From the NCBI GenBank assembly GCA_050250955.1, contig JBFWNR010000001.1, positions 62,001 through 126,000 on the forward strand: 64,000 nucleotides of DNA, given 5' to 3'. Shown piece after piece: positions 34,791 to 43,681 of the stretch. The stretch comes from CAWAYR01 sp050250955. Lineage in GTDB: Bacteria > Acidobacteriota > Vicinamibacteria > Vicinamibacterales > UBA2999. Numbering within the stretch: the stretch's first letter is position 1; every line of letters starts with the position of its first letter. The translations under genes and the position numbers were made by a program. The notes under the pieces are model-generated. The model made no database searches. It saw nothing but the letters and a program-made list of their open reading frames with translations, and had not been told where the DNA came from.

Positions 34791-36344
34791 ATGCTCCCAG
34801 CCCGGCGGTGGATCGTCGCCGTCATGATCGGTGTCGTGCCCGCGCCAGCGGCCGCGCAGACGGCGGTCGAGGACGCGACGATCGCGTCGGTCGCGCAGGC
34901 GTTCGCCGCCGGCACGCTCACCTGCCGCCAGCTCGTCGACGGCCATCTGGCGCGGATTGCCGCCTACGACGACCGCGGTCCCGCACTGAACGCGCTCATC
35001 ACGGTGAACCCTCGGGCCCTGGCCACGGCCGACGCCATGGACGCCGCGTACCGGAACGACCGCGCGACCGTGGGGCCGCTCCACTGCGTGCCGATCGTGC
35101 TCAAGGACAACTTCGACACCGCCGACCTGCCGACCACCGGCGGGTCGCGCGTGCTCGCCGCATCGCGGCCACCGCGCGATGCGTTCGCGGTGCAGCGACT
35201 GCGCGCGGCCGGGGCGCTGGTCCTGGCCAAGGCCAACCTGCAGGAGCTGGCGATGGGTGGCACCACGGTCAGCGGGCTGGGCGGTCAGACACTGAATCCT
35301 TACGACCTGACCCGTACGCCCGGCGGGTCGAGCGGCGGCACCGGCGCGGCCGTCGCCGCCGGCTTCGCGCTGGCCGGCACCGGCAGCGACACCGGGCAGT
35401 CGATTCGCTCACCGGCATCGGCCACCAACCTGGTCGGCCTCAGGCCGACGCGCGGACTGGTGAGCCGCCGCGGCGTGATCCCGGTGAGCACCACCCAGGA
35501 CGAGGCCGGGCCGATCGCCCGCAGCGTCGAGGACGCCGCTCGCCTGCTCGACGTGATGGCCGGGTTCGACCCCGAGGATCCGATCAGCGCGGCGGGCGTC
35601 GGCCGTCAGCCGCCCACCTACACGGCCTTTCTCGACCGGAATGGGCTGCGCGGGGCACGCCTCGGCGTGCTGCGTGAGTACTTCGGCGCCGGTCCTGAGC
35701 ACGCCGAGGTCAACCGCGTCATGGCGCGGGCGATCGAGGATCTGCGGGCGCAGGGCGCCGAGGTCGAGGACGTCGCCGTCCCCGACCTGGCCGCGCTCAC
35801 CGCCGACCTGGCGACCGGACCGTACGAAACCCGCGAGGCGCTCGGGGCCTATCTGCGATCGTTGGGATCAGCCGCACCGGTGCGCGATCTGACGGCGCTC
35901 ATCACGGCCGGTCTGCATCACCCCGCGATTGCCGCGCAGCTGAACGAGGCCGAGGCCAACCGCGAGGGTTCCGGTGCGGCGGCCTACGCCGCGATCTTCG
36001 TCCGCCGCGATCGCCTGCGCACGGCGCTGCTCGCGGTCATGGCCCGGCACCGGCTCGACGCGCTGCTCTACCCGCACCAGCGCCGCCTGGTGGCGGCGAT
36101 CGGCGACGAGCAACTCGAGCGCAACGGCGTGCTGTCCAACGGCACCGGCTTCCCCGCCCTGGCGCTGCCGGCCGGGTTCTCGGCGCCAACGGCCACGGCG
36201 CCGCTCGGCGTTCCGGTCGGCCTGGAACTGCTCGGCCGCGAGTGGGCCGAGGGCCCGCTCCTCCGCCTGGGCTACGCCTTCGAGCAGGCCACCCGCCACC
36301 GCCGGCTGCCGGCGAGCACCCCGCCGCTGGCGGGCACGCCGTGA
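34791..36344 (+). CDS. Amidase signature family protein
   Basis: A 517-residue amidase with a signal peptide ending AAAQ. The Ser-cisSer-Lys triad is present: K105 in VLKDNFDT, the serine pair S180-S181 in GGSSGG and S204 in DTGQSIRSPA (glutamine replaces the common glycine before the serine). The full signature stretch TRTPGGSSGGTGAAVAAGFALAGTGSDTG is intact, and the length fits secreted amidases. It hydrolyses an amide of unknown identity in the periplasm. The stop overlaps a GTG (36341) that could start the DinB gene. Confidence 0.92.
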   Translation: MLPARRWIVAVMIGVVPAPAAAQTAVEDATIASVAQAFAAGTLTCRQLVDGHLARIAAYDDRGPALNALITVNPRALATADAMDAAYRNDRATVGPLHCVPIVLKDNFDTADLPTTGGSRVLAASRPPRDAFAVQRLRAAGALVLAKANLQELAMGGTTVSGLGGQTLNPYDLTRTPGGSSGGTGAAVAAGFALAGTGSDTGQSIRSPASATNLVGLRPTRGLVSRRGVIPVSTTQDEAGPIARSVEDAARLLDVMAGFDPEDPISAAGVGRQPPTYTAFLDRNGLRGARLGVLREYFGAGPEHAEVNRVMARAIEDLRAQGAEVEDVAVPDLAALTADLATGPYETREALGAYLRSLGSAAPVRDLTALITAGLHHPAIAAQLNEAEANREGSGAAAYAAIFVRRDRLRTALLAVMARHRLDALLYPHQRRLVAAIGDEQLERNGVLSNGTGFPALALPAGFSAPTATAPLGVPVGLELLGREWAEGPLLRLGYAFEQATRHRRLPASTPPLAGTP

Positions 36345-36355
36345 CGCCGGCGCGA

Positions 36356-36361
36356 TACGAT
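36356..36361 (+). promoter_or_regulatory. -10 box TACGAT of the DinB gene (leaderless)
   Basis: TACGAT is 6 nt before the GTG at 36368, within the region that would be coding if the upstream GTG at 36341 were used. Confidence 0.45.
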
Positions 36362-36367
36362 CCCGGC

Positions 36368-36907
36368 GTGCCGACCACCGACCAGCCGCTGCTCGACGCC
36401 CTGCTCGATGCCTGGGACCGCAACAACACCATCCTGGTCAACCTGCTGCACGCGCTCCCCGAGGGCGCCCTCGACCTGCGCGCCGGCGCGGGCAGTCCCA
36501 CGCTGGGCGGCCTCATCACGCACATGCACTACTGCCGGCTGGTCTTCGTGGAGGAGGACGCGCCGGAATTCGCGCGGCCGATGCCGGAGGACGAGTGGCG
36601 GACCGAGCGCGATCGCGAGCGGTTGGCGGCGCTGCTCCACGACAGCGCGGCCGCGGTGCGCGCCGCCGTCGCCGGCCGGCTCGCCGCCGGCCGGGCGATG
36701 GACCGGCACTACGACCATCCGATCCTGATGCTCCAGCATTTCATCTGGCACGAGGGCTACCACCACGGCCAGATCAAGCTGGTACTGAAGCAGGCCGGGC
36801 AGCCCTTCGACGACGAGGCCATCGGCGCCGTCACGTGGGACGTGTGGATGGACAAGGCCGAGGACCACCGGCGCCGGCTCGCCGGTGAACATCCTTACGT
36901 GGGCTGA
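36368..36907 (+). CDS. DinB family protein
   Basis: A 179-residue four-helix-bundle protein of the DinB/YfiT superfamily, metal-dependent enzymes that include thiol transferases. The three metal histidines are plausibly in THMHYCR and HEGYHHGQIKL. The GTG at 36368 is chosen because a -10 box sits at leaderless distance and the domain starts right after; a GTG at 36341 overlapping the amidase stop is the alternative. Reaction unknown. Confidence 0.87.
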   Translation: MPTTDQPLLDALLDAWDRNNTILVNLLHALPEGALDLRAGAGSPTLGGLITHMHYCRLVFVEEDAPEFARPMPEDEWRTERDRERLAALLHDSAAAVRAAVAGRLAAGRAMDRHYDHPILMLQHFIWHEGYHHGQIKLVLKQAGQPFDDEAIGAVTWDVWMDKAEDHRRRLAGEHPYVG

Positions 36908-36928
36908 CCGCGTCGATTCCCGACTCGA

Positions 36929-38329
36929 TCAGCGGTCGCCGCTGCCCGGCACGCGGAACGTGGTGTTGTCGGGGCGGGCCACTCGCGACTCGGTCGGCCG
37001 CGGCAGTTGCGGGATCCAGTCATAGGGCACGCGGTGGGCGCGGAAGATCCGGTTGGTCAGGGTCGGGTCCTTGTCGAAGTACGGGCTCACGTACTCCCAG
37101 ACGATCTCCTTCTCCGGCGTCAGCTCGAAGATGCGGCCGTCCCAGCCCTCGGTCACCATCGTGTTGCCGTTGGGCAGGCGCTGGGCGCTGCTCACGTAGT
37201 GGCTGAAGAACGACACGCTTTCCTGCCCGCCGATCTGGTACTCCCACACAACCTCGAACGTCACCGGGTTCAGTTCGAGTACCCGTGAGTTGATGCGGCG
37301 CACGCTGCCGCGCCCGGTGGGGGCGGCCGGGTTGGGCGGGCCGTAGCCGGCGACGCCGCCGTTGTCGAAGACCAGCAGGTGGCCGGCGCCGGGCAGCCCC
37401 TGCGGGATGAGATGCGGGTGATGCTGGCCGACGATCTGGCCGAGCCTGGCCAGCGCCGCCGTCTCGCGGTAGTCCGGCCCCATCCGCCAGGCGATCCGTC
37501 CGCTGGCCCGCTCGACGATGGCGACGATGTTGGCCTCGCGGCTGCTGATCATGACGTTGTCGGGATGGAAGCGGCGATCCCCGGCGTCGTACCAGCGGTT
37601 GGGTCCCAGATACGACGCGGCGTTGATGTGCAGCCAGTCCGAGCTCTTGCGCTGTTCGTTCCAGTTGGGATCGGTGCGGATCGCGGTCCGCGCTTCGGGC
37701 GAGAAGCCCAGCTCGTCGACATGGTCGCTGGCCAGCCAGTCCCAGACGACTGCGCCCTGCCAGTCCACTTCGATCAGGCGGTCGTCTTCGAGCCGCTTGT
37801 CGGTGATGGCCGGGACGGTGACGTTCTTGTGGGCGAGGACGAGCGTCCGGCCGCGGTCGAGGAGCGGCAGCGCCCCGGGGGCGAAGTAGCCCACCGGGCT
37901 GCCCTCGCGCTGCCAGTCGTGGTGCTGACGGGCGACCCACGACTCGACCCCCTTGTCGTCGGCGACGCGGTCGCCCTGGTCGAACGACCAGACCACCTTG
38001 CCGTCCCAATCCGCCTGCACGAGCCGGCGCGACTCCTGATAGGGGCGCCGCCGCCCGGCGCCGCCCATCAGGTGGCCGCCGGGCAGCACCCGCATCGGCG
38101 ACGGCACCGCACCGACCTCCGGCCACCGCTTCACCTCGCGGCCGTTCATGTCGACGACGACGGCGCCCTTCTCGGCCGGCGTGCCGAACACCGTGTAGCC
38201 GCTCCACGTCCGGCCGGGTTCGTAGATGGTGGTGCCGGTCGGATACACCGACGGGTAGCCCTGCAGCAGCACGCCGGCACCGACCACCACGGCAAGGCCA
38301 CCGAGCACACGGGGAACGCCGAACGACAT
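36929..38329 (-). CDS. Arylsulfotransferase (ASST)-family protein
   Basis: A 466-residue membrane-anchored or secreted beta-propeller protein with a hydrophobic N-terminus (about 7-24). ASST-type segments: YTVFGTPAEKGAVVVDMNGREVKRWPEVG, QADWDGKVVWSF, LIEVDWQGAVVWDWLASDH and VWEYQIGGQESVSFFSHYVSSAQRLPNGNTMVTEGWDGRIFELTPEKEIVWEY. Homologues transfer sulfate between phenols or serve as uncharacterised propellers; many lack the catalytic histidine, which I cannot place here. Start at ATG 38329. Confidence 0.82.
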   Translation of the reverse strand: MSFGVPRVLGGLAVVVGAGVLLQGYPSVYPTGTTIYEPGRTWSGYTVFGTPAEKGAVVVDMNGREVKRWPEVGAVPSPMRVLPGGHLMGGAGRRRPYQESRRLVQADWDGKVVWSFDQGDRVADDKGVESWVARQHHDWQREGSPVGYFAPGALPLLDRGRTLVLAHKNVTVPAITDKRLEDDRLIEVDWQGAVVWDWLASDHVDELGFSPEARTAIRTDPNWNEQRKSSDWLHINAASYLGPNRWYDAGDRRFHPDNVMISSREANIVAIVERASGRIAWRMGPDYRETAALARLGQIVGQHHPHLIPQGLPGAGHLLVFDNGGVAGYGPPNPAAPTGRGSVRRINSRVLELNPVTFEVVWEYQIGGQESVSFFSHYVSSAQRLPNGNTMVTEGWDGRIFELTPEKEIVWEYVSPYFDKDPTLTNRIFRAHRVPYDWIPQLPRPTESRVARPDNTTFRVPGSGDR

Positions 38330-38449
38330 GGGCCACTCCCGGGAGGAAGGGCGGCACCCGCCGGCGATCCGGCGGACGAGCCTGCCGCGACGTGAATCGT
38401 GGCGCGGATGCTACCACGGCGGGGCCGTGCGCGGCGGACGCCGCGGCAG

Positions 38450-38455
38450 TAAGCT
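38450..38455 (+). promoter_or_regulatory. -10 box TAAGCT of the small membrane protein gene (leaderless)
   Basis: TAAGCT is 6 nt before the GTG at 38462. Confidence 0.4.
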
Positions 38456-38461
38456 CCAGGC

Positions 38462-38644
38462 GTGCGGGGCGTCGTCGCCATCGCCTTTACCGTCCTCGGC
38501 GCGCTGGCCGCGGTGACCAGCCTCTACGGGATGTGGTTCCATCTCACCCTGGGGCCGGCCTTCGGCCCGGGCCTCGAACTGGGCGTCGTCGCCCTCGCCG
38601 TGTCGGGTGCCTGCTTCGCCGCGGCGCTCGGCGTCGGCGGGTGA
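38462..38644 (+). CDS. Small membrane protein, 60 residues
   Basis: Two predicted membrane helices (about 3-26 and 36-57) separated by a short GPAFGPG loop, with no cytoplasmic domain. No family is recognised. Support comes from the -10 box at leaderless distance from the GTG, the clean hydrophobic pattern and the absence of a competing frame. It lies between the divergent ASST gene and the cyclase gene. Confidence 0.55.
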   Translation: MRGVVAIAFTVLGALAAVTSLYGMWFHLTLGPAFGPGLELGVVALAVSGACFAAALGVGG

Positions 38645-38727
38645 GTGCGCCGGCGGCCGCCGTTCTGCGATAGGGTGTGGGCGCCCGCGGCCGCCACAGT
38701 TCGCCGCCGGGTGTCGAGGAGGCTGCC

Positions 38728-39678
38728 ATGCCCGTGCTCCCGTTCCTCATCGCCGCGGCGTTCGTGGTCGGCGGCAGCGACGCCGCCGCCCAGCGCTGGC
38801 AGCCGCCCGGCGACGCCCAGCGCTGTCCGTCCAAGTGGGGCGCCGGCGACCAGCGCGGAGCGGCCAACCACATGTCGCCGGCGACGGTGCTGCGGGCGGC
38901 GCGGCTCATCACCCGGGGCGAGGTGTTCGAACTCGGCCGCGTGCTGTCCGAGACCATGCCGATGCCGCCGGTCCGCCGCTTCGAGCTGTTCACCAAGCGC
39001 ACCCGGAACGACCCGGGCACCAACCGCCGGGGCTCCAACGAGGAGCTGGTGGTGGCCGAGATCGGCCAGGTCGGCACCCAGTTCGACGCCTTCAGCCACC
39101 AGACGATCGGCGGCAGTCTCTACAACTGCGTGCCGCTCGACGAGGTCGTCGGTCGCACCGGCTTCACGAGGCTGGGCGTCGAGCAGGTGGGCACGCTCAT
39201 CACCCGTGGCGTGCTCCTCGACATCGCCGCGCTCAAGGGCGTCGCGCAACTGGCGGAGACCTACGAGATCACCCCGCAGGACCTGCAGGCCGCCCTGGCG
39301 GCGCAGCAGCTGACGCTGCAGCCGGGCGATGCCGTGCTCGTGCACACCGGCTGGGGCACGCTGTGGGGCGCGGACAACGCCCGCTACCAGCGCAGCAGCC
39401 CGGGGCTGGGCACCGCGGCGGCGGAGTGGCTGGCCGCTCAGGATCCGATGCTGGTCGGCGCCGACAACTCCGCCATCGAGATCACGCCCAACCCGGATCC
39501 CGAGCTGGCCGGCCCGGTGCACCAGATCCTGCTCGTGGTCCACGGCATCCACCTGCTGGAGAACCTGCGACTCGACCAGCTGGCGGCGACCCGCGCCTAC
39601 GAGTTCGCGCTGATCGTCGAGCCGCTCAAGATCCAGGGCGGCACGGGCTCGACGGTGGCCCCGGTGGCGGTGCGATGA
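38728..39678 (+). CDS. Secreted cyclase family protein
   Basis: A 316-residue member of the cyclase (KynB-like) superfamily, but of the larger secreted branch. A signal peptide ends AAAQ near residue 21. The metal motif reads QVGTQFDAFSH, with glutamines at both first histidine positions of HxGTHxDxxxH, as in other long cyclases. GGAGG is 6 nt before the ATG. It overlaps the following cupin gene (ATGA). Amide or lactone hydrolysis is probable, substrate unknown. Confidence 0.85.
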   Translation: MPVLPFLIAAAFVVGGSDAAAQRWQPPGDAQRCPSKWGAGDQRGAANHMSPATVLRAARLITRGEVFELGRVLSETMPMPPVRRFELFTKRTRNDPGTNRRGSNEELVVAEIGQVGTQFDAFSHQTIGGSLYNCVPLDEVVGRTGFTRLGVEQVGTLITRGVLLDIAALKGVAQLAETYEITPQDLQAALAAQQLTLQPGDAVLVHTGWGTLWGADNARYQRSSPGLGTAAAEWLAAQDPMLVGADNSAIEITPNPDPELAGPVHQILLVVHGIHLLENLRLDQLAATRAYEFALIVEPLKIQGGTGSTVAPVAVR

Positions 39679-40265
39679 GCGACGGCCCGGCTGGCGGGGC
39701 CACGACCACGTCGCGCCACACCTACCCGCACACCATCGACAACGGCGCCGGCGAGCGCATCACGTTCCTCGGCCGCGAGCCGGGCCGCGTCGGCGAGCGG
39801 GTCGTCGGCGAAAACCTCACCTCGCCGGGCGCCGGACCGCCGATGCACGTCCACCACTACCAGGAGGAGTCCTTCACGGTGGTCCGCGGTCGTCTGGGGT
39901 ATCAGCGACTCGGCCAGCCGGAACGGTTCGCGGGGCCCGGCGAGACCGTCACCTTCGCTGCGGGCGAGGCCCACCGGTTCTGGAACCCCGGACCGGACGA
40001 CCTGGTCGCCACCGCGTCTGTCGAGCCGGCCGACAACGCCGAGTTCTTCCTCGGGGCGCTGTTCGCCTCCGCCAGGCGCCACGGCGGCACGCGTCCGGAT
40101 CCCTTCGACGCCGCGTTCCTGCTGAGCCGCTATCGGCGGGAGTTCACGCTCGTCGGCATTCCGCCGCTGGTCGTCCGGGTCGTCTTCCCGCTGCAGGTCG
40201 CGATCGGGCGTCTGCTGGGGAAATACGGACACTACGCCGACGCGCCGCCGCCGGTGCGGCGGTGA
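39675..40265 (+). CDS. Cupin domain protein
   Basis: A 196-residue protein. The cupin core (about 30-120) contains GAGPPMHVHHYQEESFTVVRGRLGYQ, the two-histidine-glutamate metal motif, and GEAHRFWNPGPDDL as the second motif. A C-terminal extension of about 60 residues contains LVGIPPLVVRVVFPLQVAIGRLLGKYG, possibly a membrane-associated helix. Translation is coupled to the cyclase gene by an ATGA overlap, suggesting they act on the same compound. Confidence 0.85.
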   Translation: MSDGPAGGATTTSRHTYPHTIDNGAGERITFLGREPGRVGERVVGENLTSPGAGPPMHVHHYQEESFTVVRGRLGYQRLGQPERFAGPGETVTFAAGEAHRFWNPGPDDLVATASVEPADNAEFFLGALFASARRHGGTRPDPFDAAFLLSRYRREFTLVGIPPLVVRVVFPLQVAIGRLLGKYGHYADAPPPVRR

Positions 40266-40278
40266 CGGGCCGGCCACC

Positions 40279-40737
40279 ATGACCATCGGCGTCATCTCCG
40301 ACACGCACGGGCTGCTGCGGCCCCAGGCACTCGAGGCGCTGCAGGGGTCGGATCTGATCCTCCATGCCGGCGACGTCGGTCCACTCGCGATCCTCGACGC
40401 GCTGGGCGCCATCGCCCCGACCATCGCCGTCCGCGGCAACGTCGACACCGCGGTCTGGGCGACGACGCTGCGGGAGACGGAAGTGATCGCGGCCGAACGC
40501 TGCTCGATCGTCATGGTGCACGACCGTGCCCGGCTCGCCGTGGACCCGCGGGCCGCCGGCCACGCCGCGGTGGTCTTCGGACACTCGCACCGGCCGCTCG
40601 TCGAGACCCGGCAGGGGGTGCTGTTCGTCAACCCCGGCAGCGCCGGTCCCCGCCGGTTCGACCTCCCCGTCACGGTGGCGCAGCTGACCGTCAGCGGGGA
40701 CCGCCTCGAGGCCGCGATCGTCCCGCTCAGGGTCTGA
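40279..40737 (+). CDS. YfcE-type metallophosphoesterase
   Basis: A compact 152-residue calcineurin-like phosphodiesterase. The dimetal ligands are visible in order: DTH (ISDTHG), GD (HAGDVG), GN (RGNVD), H (VHD) and GHSH. The family hydrolyses small phosphodiesters, often with broad specificity (YfcE/MJ0936). It lies 13 nt after the cupin gene and may be co-transcribed with it. Confidence 0.93.
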   Translation: MTIGVISDTHGLLRPQALEALQGSDLILHAGDVGPLAILDALGAIAPTIAVRGNVDTAVWATTLRETEVIAAERCSIVMVHDRARLAVDPRAAGHAAVVFGHSHRPLVETRQGVLFVNPGSAGPRRFDLPVTVAQLTVSGDRLEAAIVPLRV

Positions 40738-40793
40738 TCGGCCGAGCTCGCACGACCGGGTCGCATCCGGCGCGTCCCGCGACGCGGGTGTGG

Positions 40794-40799
40794 CAGAAT
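40794..40799 (+). promoter_or_regulatory. -10 box CAGAAT of the BamA-like gene
   Basis: CAGAAT is 8 nt before the ATG at 40808; no Shine-Dalgarno sequence. Confidence 0.35.
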
Positions 40800-40807
40800 C
40801 CCGCTGT

Positions 40808-41998
40808 ATGGACCGGCGTGCCGCGCTCGCGGCCGTATGGCTGGTCGCAGCGGGTTGGCCCGTCGCGGCGACCGCCCAGGAGACGCGCGCCGCAGAGATC
40901 GCCGAGGCCCAGGCCGAGAAGGCCACGCGGCTGGCGCCACGGCAGCCGGGCAAGGCCGAGCGGGCCGTGCTCTGGGTGGAACGCGAGCTCGTCGTCGCCC
41001 CGAACGGCTTCTATCCGCTGTTCGGCAGCATCTACAACGGCGGCGGGTTCGCGGCCGGCGTCGGCTATCGCCACTACGTCGCCGACACCACCCACGTCGA
41101 CGCCAAGGGCCTGTACTCCGTTCGCGGCTACACGCTGGCCGAACTCGGCGCCGATTCGACCGGACACGGCGGCGGACGCGTCGATCTCCGTGCCCGCGTC
41201 GGCCGACGCGATGCGACCCAGGTGGCGTTCTACGGCCTGGGCCTCGACTCGCCCGAGGCGCGAACCAACTTCTCGCTCACCGAGACCTATGGCGGCGCCG
41301 AGGTCCAGCTGCGCCCGGTCCGCTGGCTGATCGTCGGGGCGGGCCTCGGCTACGAGGGCTACACGGTGGGCTCCGGTGCGGGGCGCCAGCCGTCCACCGA
41401 CACGGCGTTCACGCCCGAGACCCTGCCCGGTCTGGCCGGCGATCCCGCGTTCGCGCACCTGTCGGCGTCGGCGGGCATCGACTGGCGGCCGGCGCGCGGC
41501 TATGCCCGCCGCGGCGGGCTGTATCAGGCCCGCTATCACCAGTACGTCGATCGCGACGACACCTACAGCTTCAGCCGCCTCGACGGCGAGATCGTCCAGC
41601 ACCTGCCGATCCTGCGCGAAACCTGGGTCGTGTCGCTGCGCGGCCTCGGCCAGACCACGCTCGACGACGACGACCAGGTGCCGTTCTTCCTGATGCCGAT
41701 GCTCGGCAGCGGCGACACGCTGCGTGCCTACGCCCCGTGGCGCTACCGCGACCGCCACGCGATGTTGATGAGCGCCGAGTTCCGCTGGATGCCGAACCGC
41801 AACGCGCTCGACATGGCGGTGTTCTACGACGGCGGCGCCGTCGCGGCGACGCGCCGGGACCTGGCCCTGCACCGCCTGAAGCACGACGTGGGCATCGGCC
41901 TGCGGTTCCACGGCCCGGCGACCACGCCGCTGCGCATCGAGCTGACCCGCGGCAGCGAGGGCATGCGGCTGGTCTTCGCCGGGGGGGCGGCCTTCTGA
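40808..41998 (+). CDS. BamA/TamA-like outer-membrane barrel (no POTRA domains)
   Basis: A 396-residue protein with a signal peptide ending ATAQ. It has only the C-terminal Omp85-type barrel: GFYPLFGSIYNGGGFAAGVGYRHYV as first strands, LRGLGQTT, MLGSGDTLRAYAPWRYRDRHAMLMSAEFRW resembling the L6 'RGY' loop region, and a final strand ending in GGAAF. POTRA domains are absent. The stop overlaps the start of the next gene (TGATG), so the two are made together and probably work together at the cell surface. Confidence 0.82.
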   Translation: MDRRAALAAVWLVAAGWPVAATAQETRAAEIAEAQAEKATRLAPRQPGKAERAVLWVERELVVAPNGFYPLFGSIYNGGGFAAGVGYRHYVADTTHVDAKGLYSVRGYTLAELGADSTGHGGGRVDLRARVGRRDATQVAFYGLGLDSPEARTNFSLTETYGGAEVQLRPVRWLIVGAGLGYEGYTVGSGAGRQPSTDTAFTPETLPGLAGDPAFAHLSASAGIDWRPARGYARRGGLYQARYHQYVDRDDTYSFSRLDGEIVQHLPILRETWVVSLRGLGQTTLDDDDQVPFFLMPMLGSGDTLRAYAPWRYRDRHAMLMSAEFRWMPNRNALDMAVFYDGGAVAATRRDLALHRLKHDVGIGLRFHGPATTPLRIELTRGSEGMRLVFAGGAAF

Positions 41999-43677
41999 TG
42001 GGCGGCCGCACGACGCGGGCCGGCGCACCGCCGGGGCTGGGCCGGGTGATCGTCATGACCGGCTTGCTGGGCTGGGCGGCGATGGCCGGACCGCACGGTG
42101 CGGCGCCGCGTTTCTACGCCGACGATCCGCTCGCCCGCGAGCCGGAGACCCAGGACGCCTCGGCCGTCGAGGCGTGGGACATCGACCTCTTCGTCGATCT
42201 GACCACCAACCTGTTCGGGCACCCCGGCGACCCGGTGACGAACCAGCGGGCCCGGAACGTCAACACCGCCGACGAGGTGCCCGACTCGAGCTGGTTCACC
42301 AACCGCATCGGCGCCCGGACGCTGTCGGCCGAGGCGGTGGCGCGCGGACCGGTCGCCGGCGCCGGGCCGGCACCGGGGCCGTGGACCGTCATCCGTCCCA
42401 AGTCCTCGGGCTTCGCGCCCGGCTTCACCATGCGCGACAGCGCCGGCGAGACCTGGTTCGTGTCCTTCGACCCGCCCGGCATGCCCGACGCCGCGACCAG
42501 CGCGATCATGGTCGCCACCAAGTTGTTCTGGGCGCTGGGCTACTTCCAGGTCGACACCCACCTCGGGCGGATCGCCCCCGACCAGATCCGGATCGCCGAC
42601 ACCGCGATGATGCGGCTCCCGACCGGTCGCCGCCGCCCGATGCAGCGCCGCGACATCGACGACGTGCTCCGCCGCTCGCACCGCAGCGCCGACGGCACCT
42701 ATCGGGCGGCGCTCGGCCGGATGCTGCCGGGCCGCGTCGTCGGCGGCTTCCGCTACCACGGCACGCGGCCCGACGACCCGAACGACGTCGTCCCCCACGA
42801 GCATCGCCGCGAGCTGCGCGCGCTGAAGGTGTTCGGCGCCTGGACCAACCTGGTGGACATGAAGGCCGGCAACACCCTCGACACGGTGATTACCGAGAAC
42901 GGCCGCGGGGTGGTGCGGCACTACCTGCAGGACGTCGGCTCCACCTTCGGCACCGGCGCGCAGGGGCCGCGTGAGTACGACGAGGGGTGGGAGTACCTCT
43001 ACGAGGGTAAGCCGCTCCTGGCCCGCCTGTTCACGCTCGGGCTGGCGATGCCGCGGTGGACGACCATCGACTACACCGCCAATCGCTCGATCGGCCGGTT
43101 CGAGGGCGAGGCCTTCGATCCGACGGTCTGGCGGCCGCGGGTGCCGACCGCCGCCTTCCGTCACGCCAGGGCCGACGACGACTTCTGGGCGGCGCGCCGT
43201 GTCGCGGCGTTCTCCGACGCGCTCATCGCCGCCGCGGTCGCCAGCGGCGAGTACGCCGATCCTGCCGCCGCGGCCCTGCTCACCCGGGTGCTCATCGAAC
43301 GGCGCGACAAGATCGCGCAGGCCTTCCTGCCGGCGGTCAACCCGGTCGTCGACGTCGCCATGGCGGACGACGGCGTGGTGAGCTTCGCCAATGCGGCGGT
43401 CGAGGCCGGGGTCGCGGCCCCGCCGGCCGGATACCGGGTCCGCTGGCACCGGTTCGACAACGCCACCGATACGGCGTCGCCGCTGGGCGAGGCGGTACAG
43501 GCGACCGACACGCGAGCGGCACCCCCCGCTGCGCTGCCCGCGACCGGCGGCAGCTTCGTGCGCGTCGACATTGCGGCCACCGGCGGACCGCCGGCCTGGG
43601 CAGCGCCGGTGGAAGCCTACTTCCGGCGCGCGAACGACCGCTGGCAGCTGGTCGGCTTCAACCGGCTCCCCGAGTAG
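41998..43677 (+). CDS. Secreted protein with kinase-like catalytic motifs
   Basis: A 559-residue exported protein (hydrophobic N-terminus about 16-36) with no firm family assignment. Its central part reads like an atypical kinase: ATKLFWALGY helix, HRRELRALKVFGAWTNLVDMKAGNTLD (D287-x-K289-x2-N292, like a kinase catalytic loop) and HYLQDVGSTFG (D312-V-G, like DFG), the order found in CotH/Fam20-type kinases. The glycine loop is not obvious. The C-terminal 100 residues look like a separate beta domain. It is coupled to the upstream barrel gene. Confidence 0.6.
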   Translation: MGGRTTRAGAPPGLGRVIVMTGLLGWAAMAGPHGAAPRFYADDPLAREPETQDASAVEAWDIDLFVDLTTNLFGHPGDPVTNQRARNVNTADEVPDSSWFTNRIGARTLSAEAVARGPVAGAGPAPGPWTVIRPKSSGFAPGFTMRDSAGETWFVSFDPPGMPDAATSAIMVATKLFWALGYFQVDTHLGRIAPDQIRIADTAMMRLPTGRRRPMQRRDIDDVLRRSHRSADGTYRAALGRMLPGRVVGGFRYHGTRPDDPNDVVPHEHRRELRALKVFGAWTNLVDMKAGNTLDTVITENGRGVVRHYLQDVGSTFGTGAQGPREYDEGWEYLYEGKPLLARLFTLGLAMPRWTTIDYTANRSIGRFEGEAFDPTVWRPRVPTAAFRHARADDDFWAARRVAAFSDALIAAAVASGEYADPAAAALLTRVLIERRDKIAQAFLPAVNPVVDVAMADDGVVSFANAAVEAGVAAPPAGYRVRWHRFDNATDTASPLGEAVQATDTRAAPPAALPATGGSFVRVDIAATGGPPAWAAPVEAYFRRANDRWQLVGFNRLPE

Positions 43678-43681
43678 TGGG

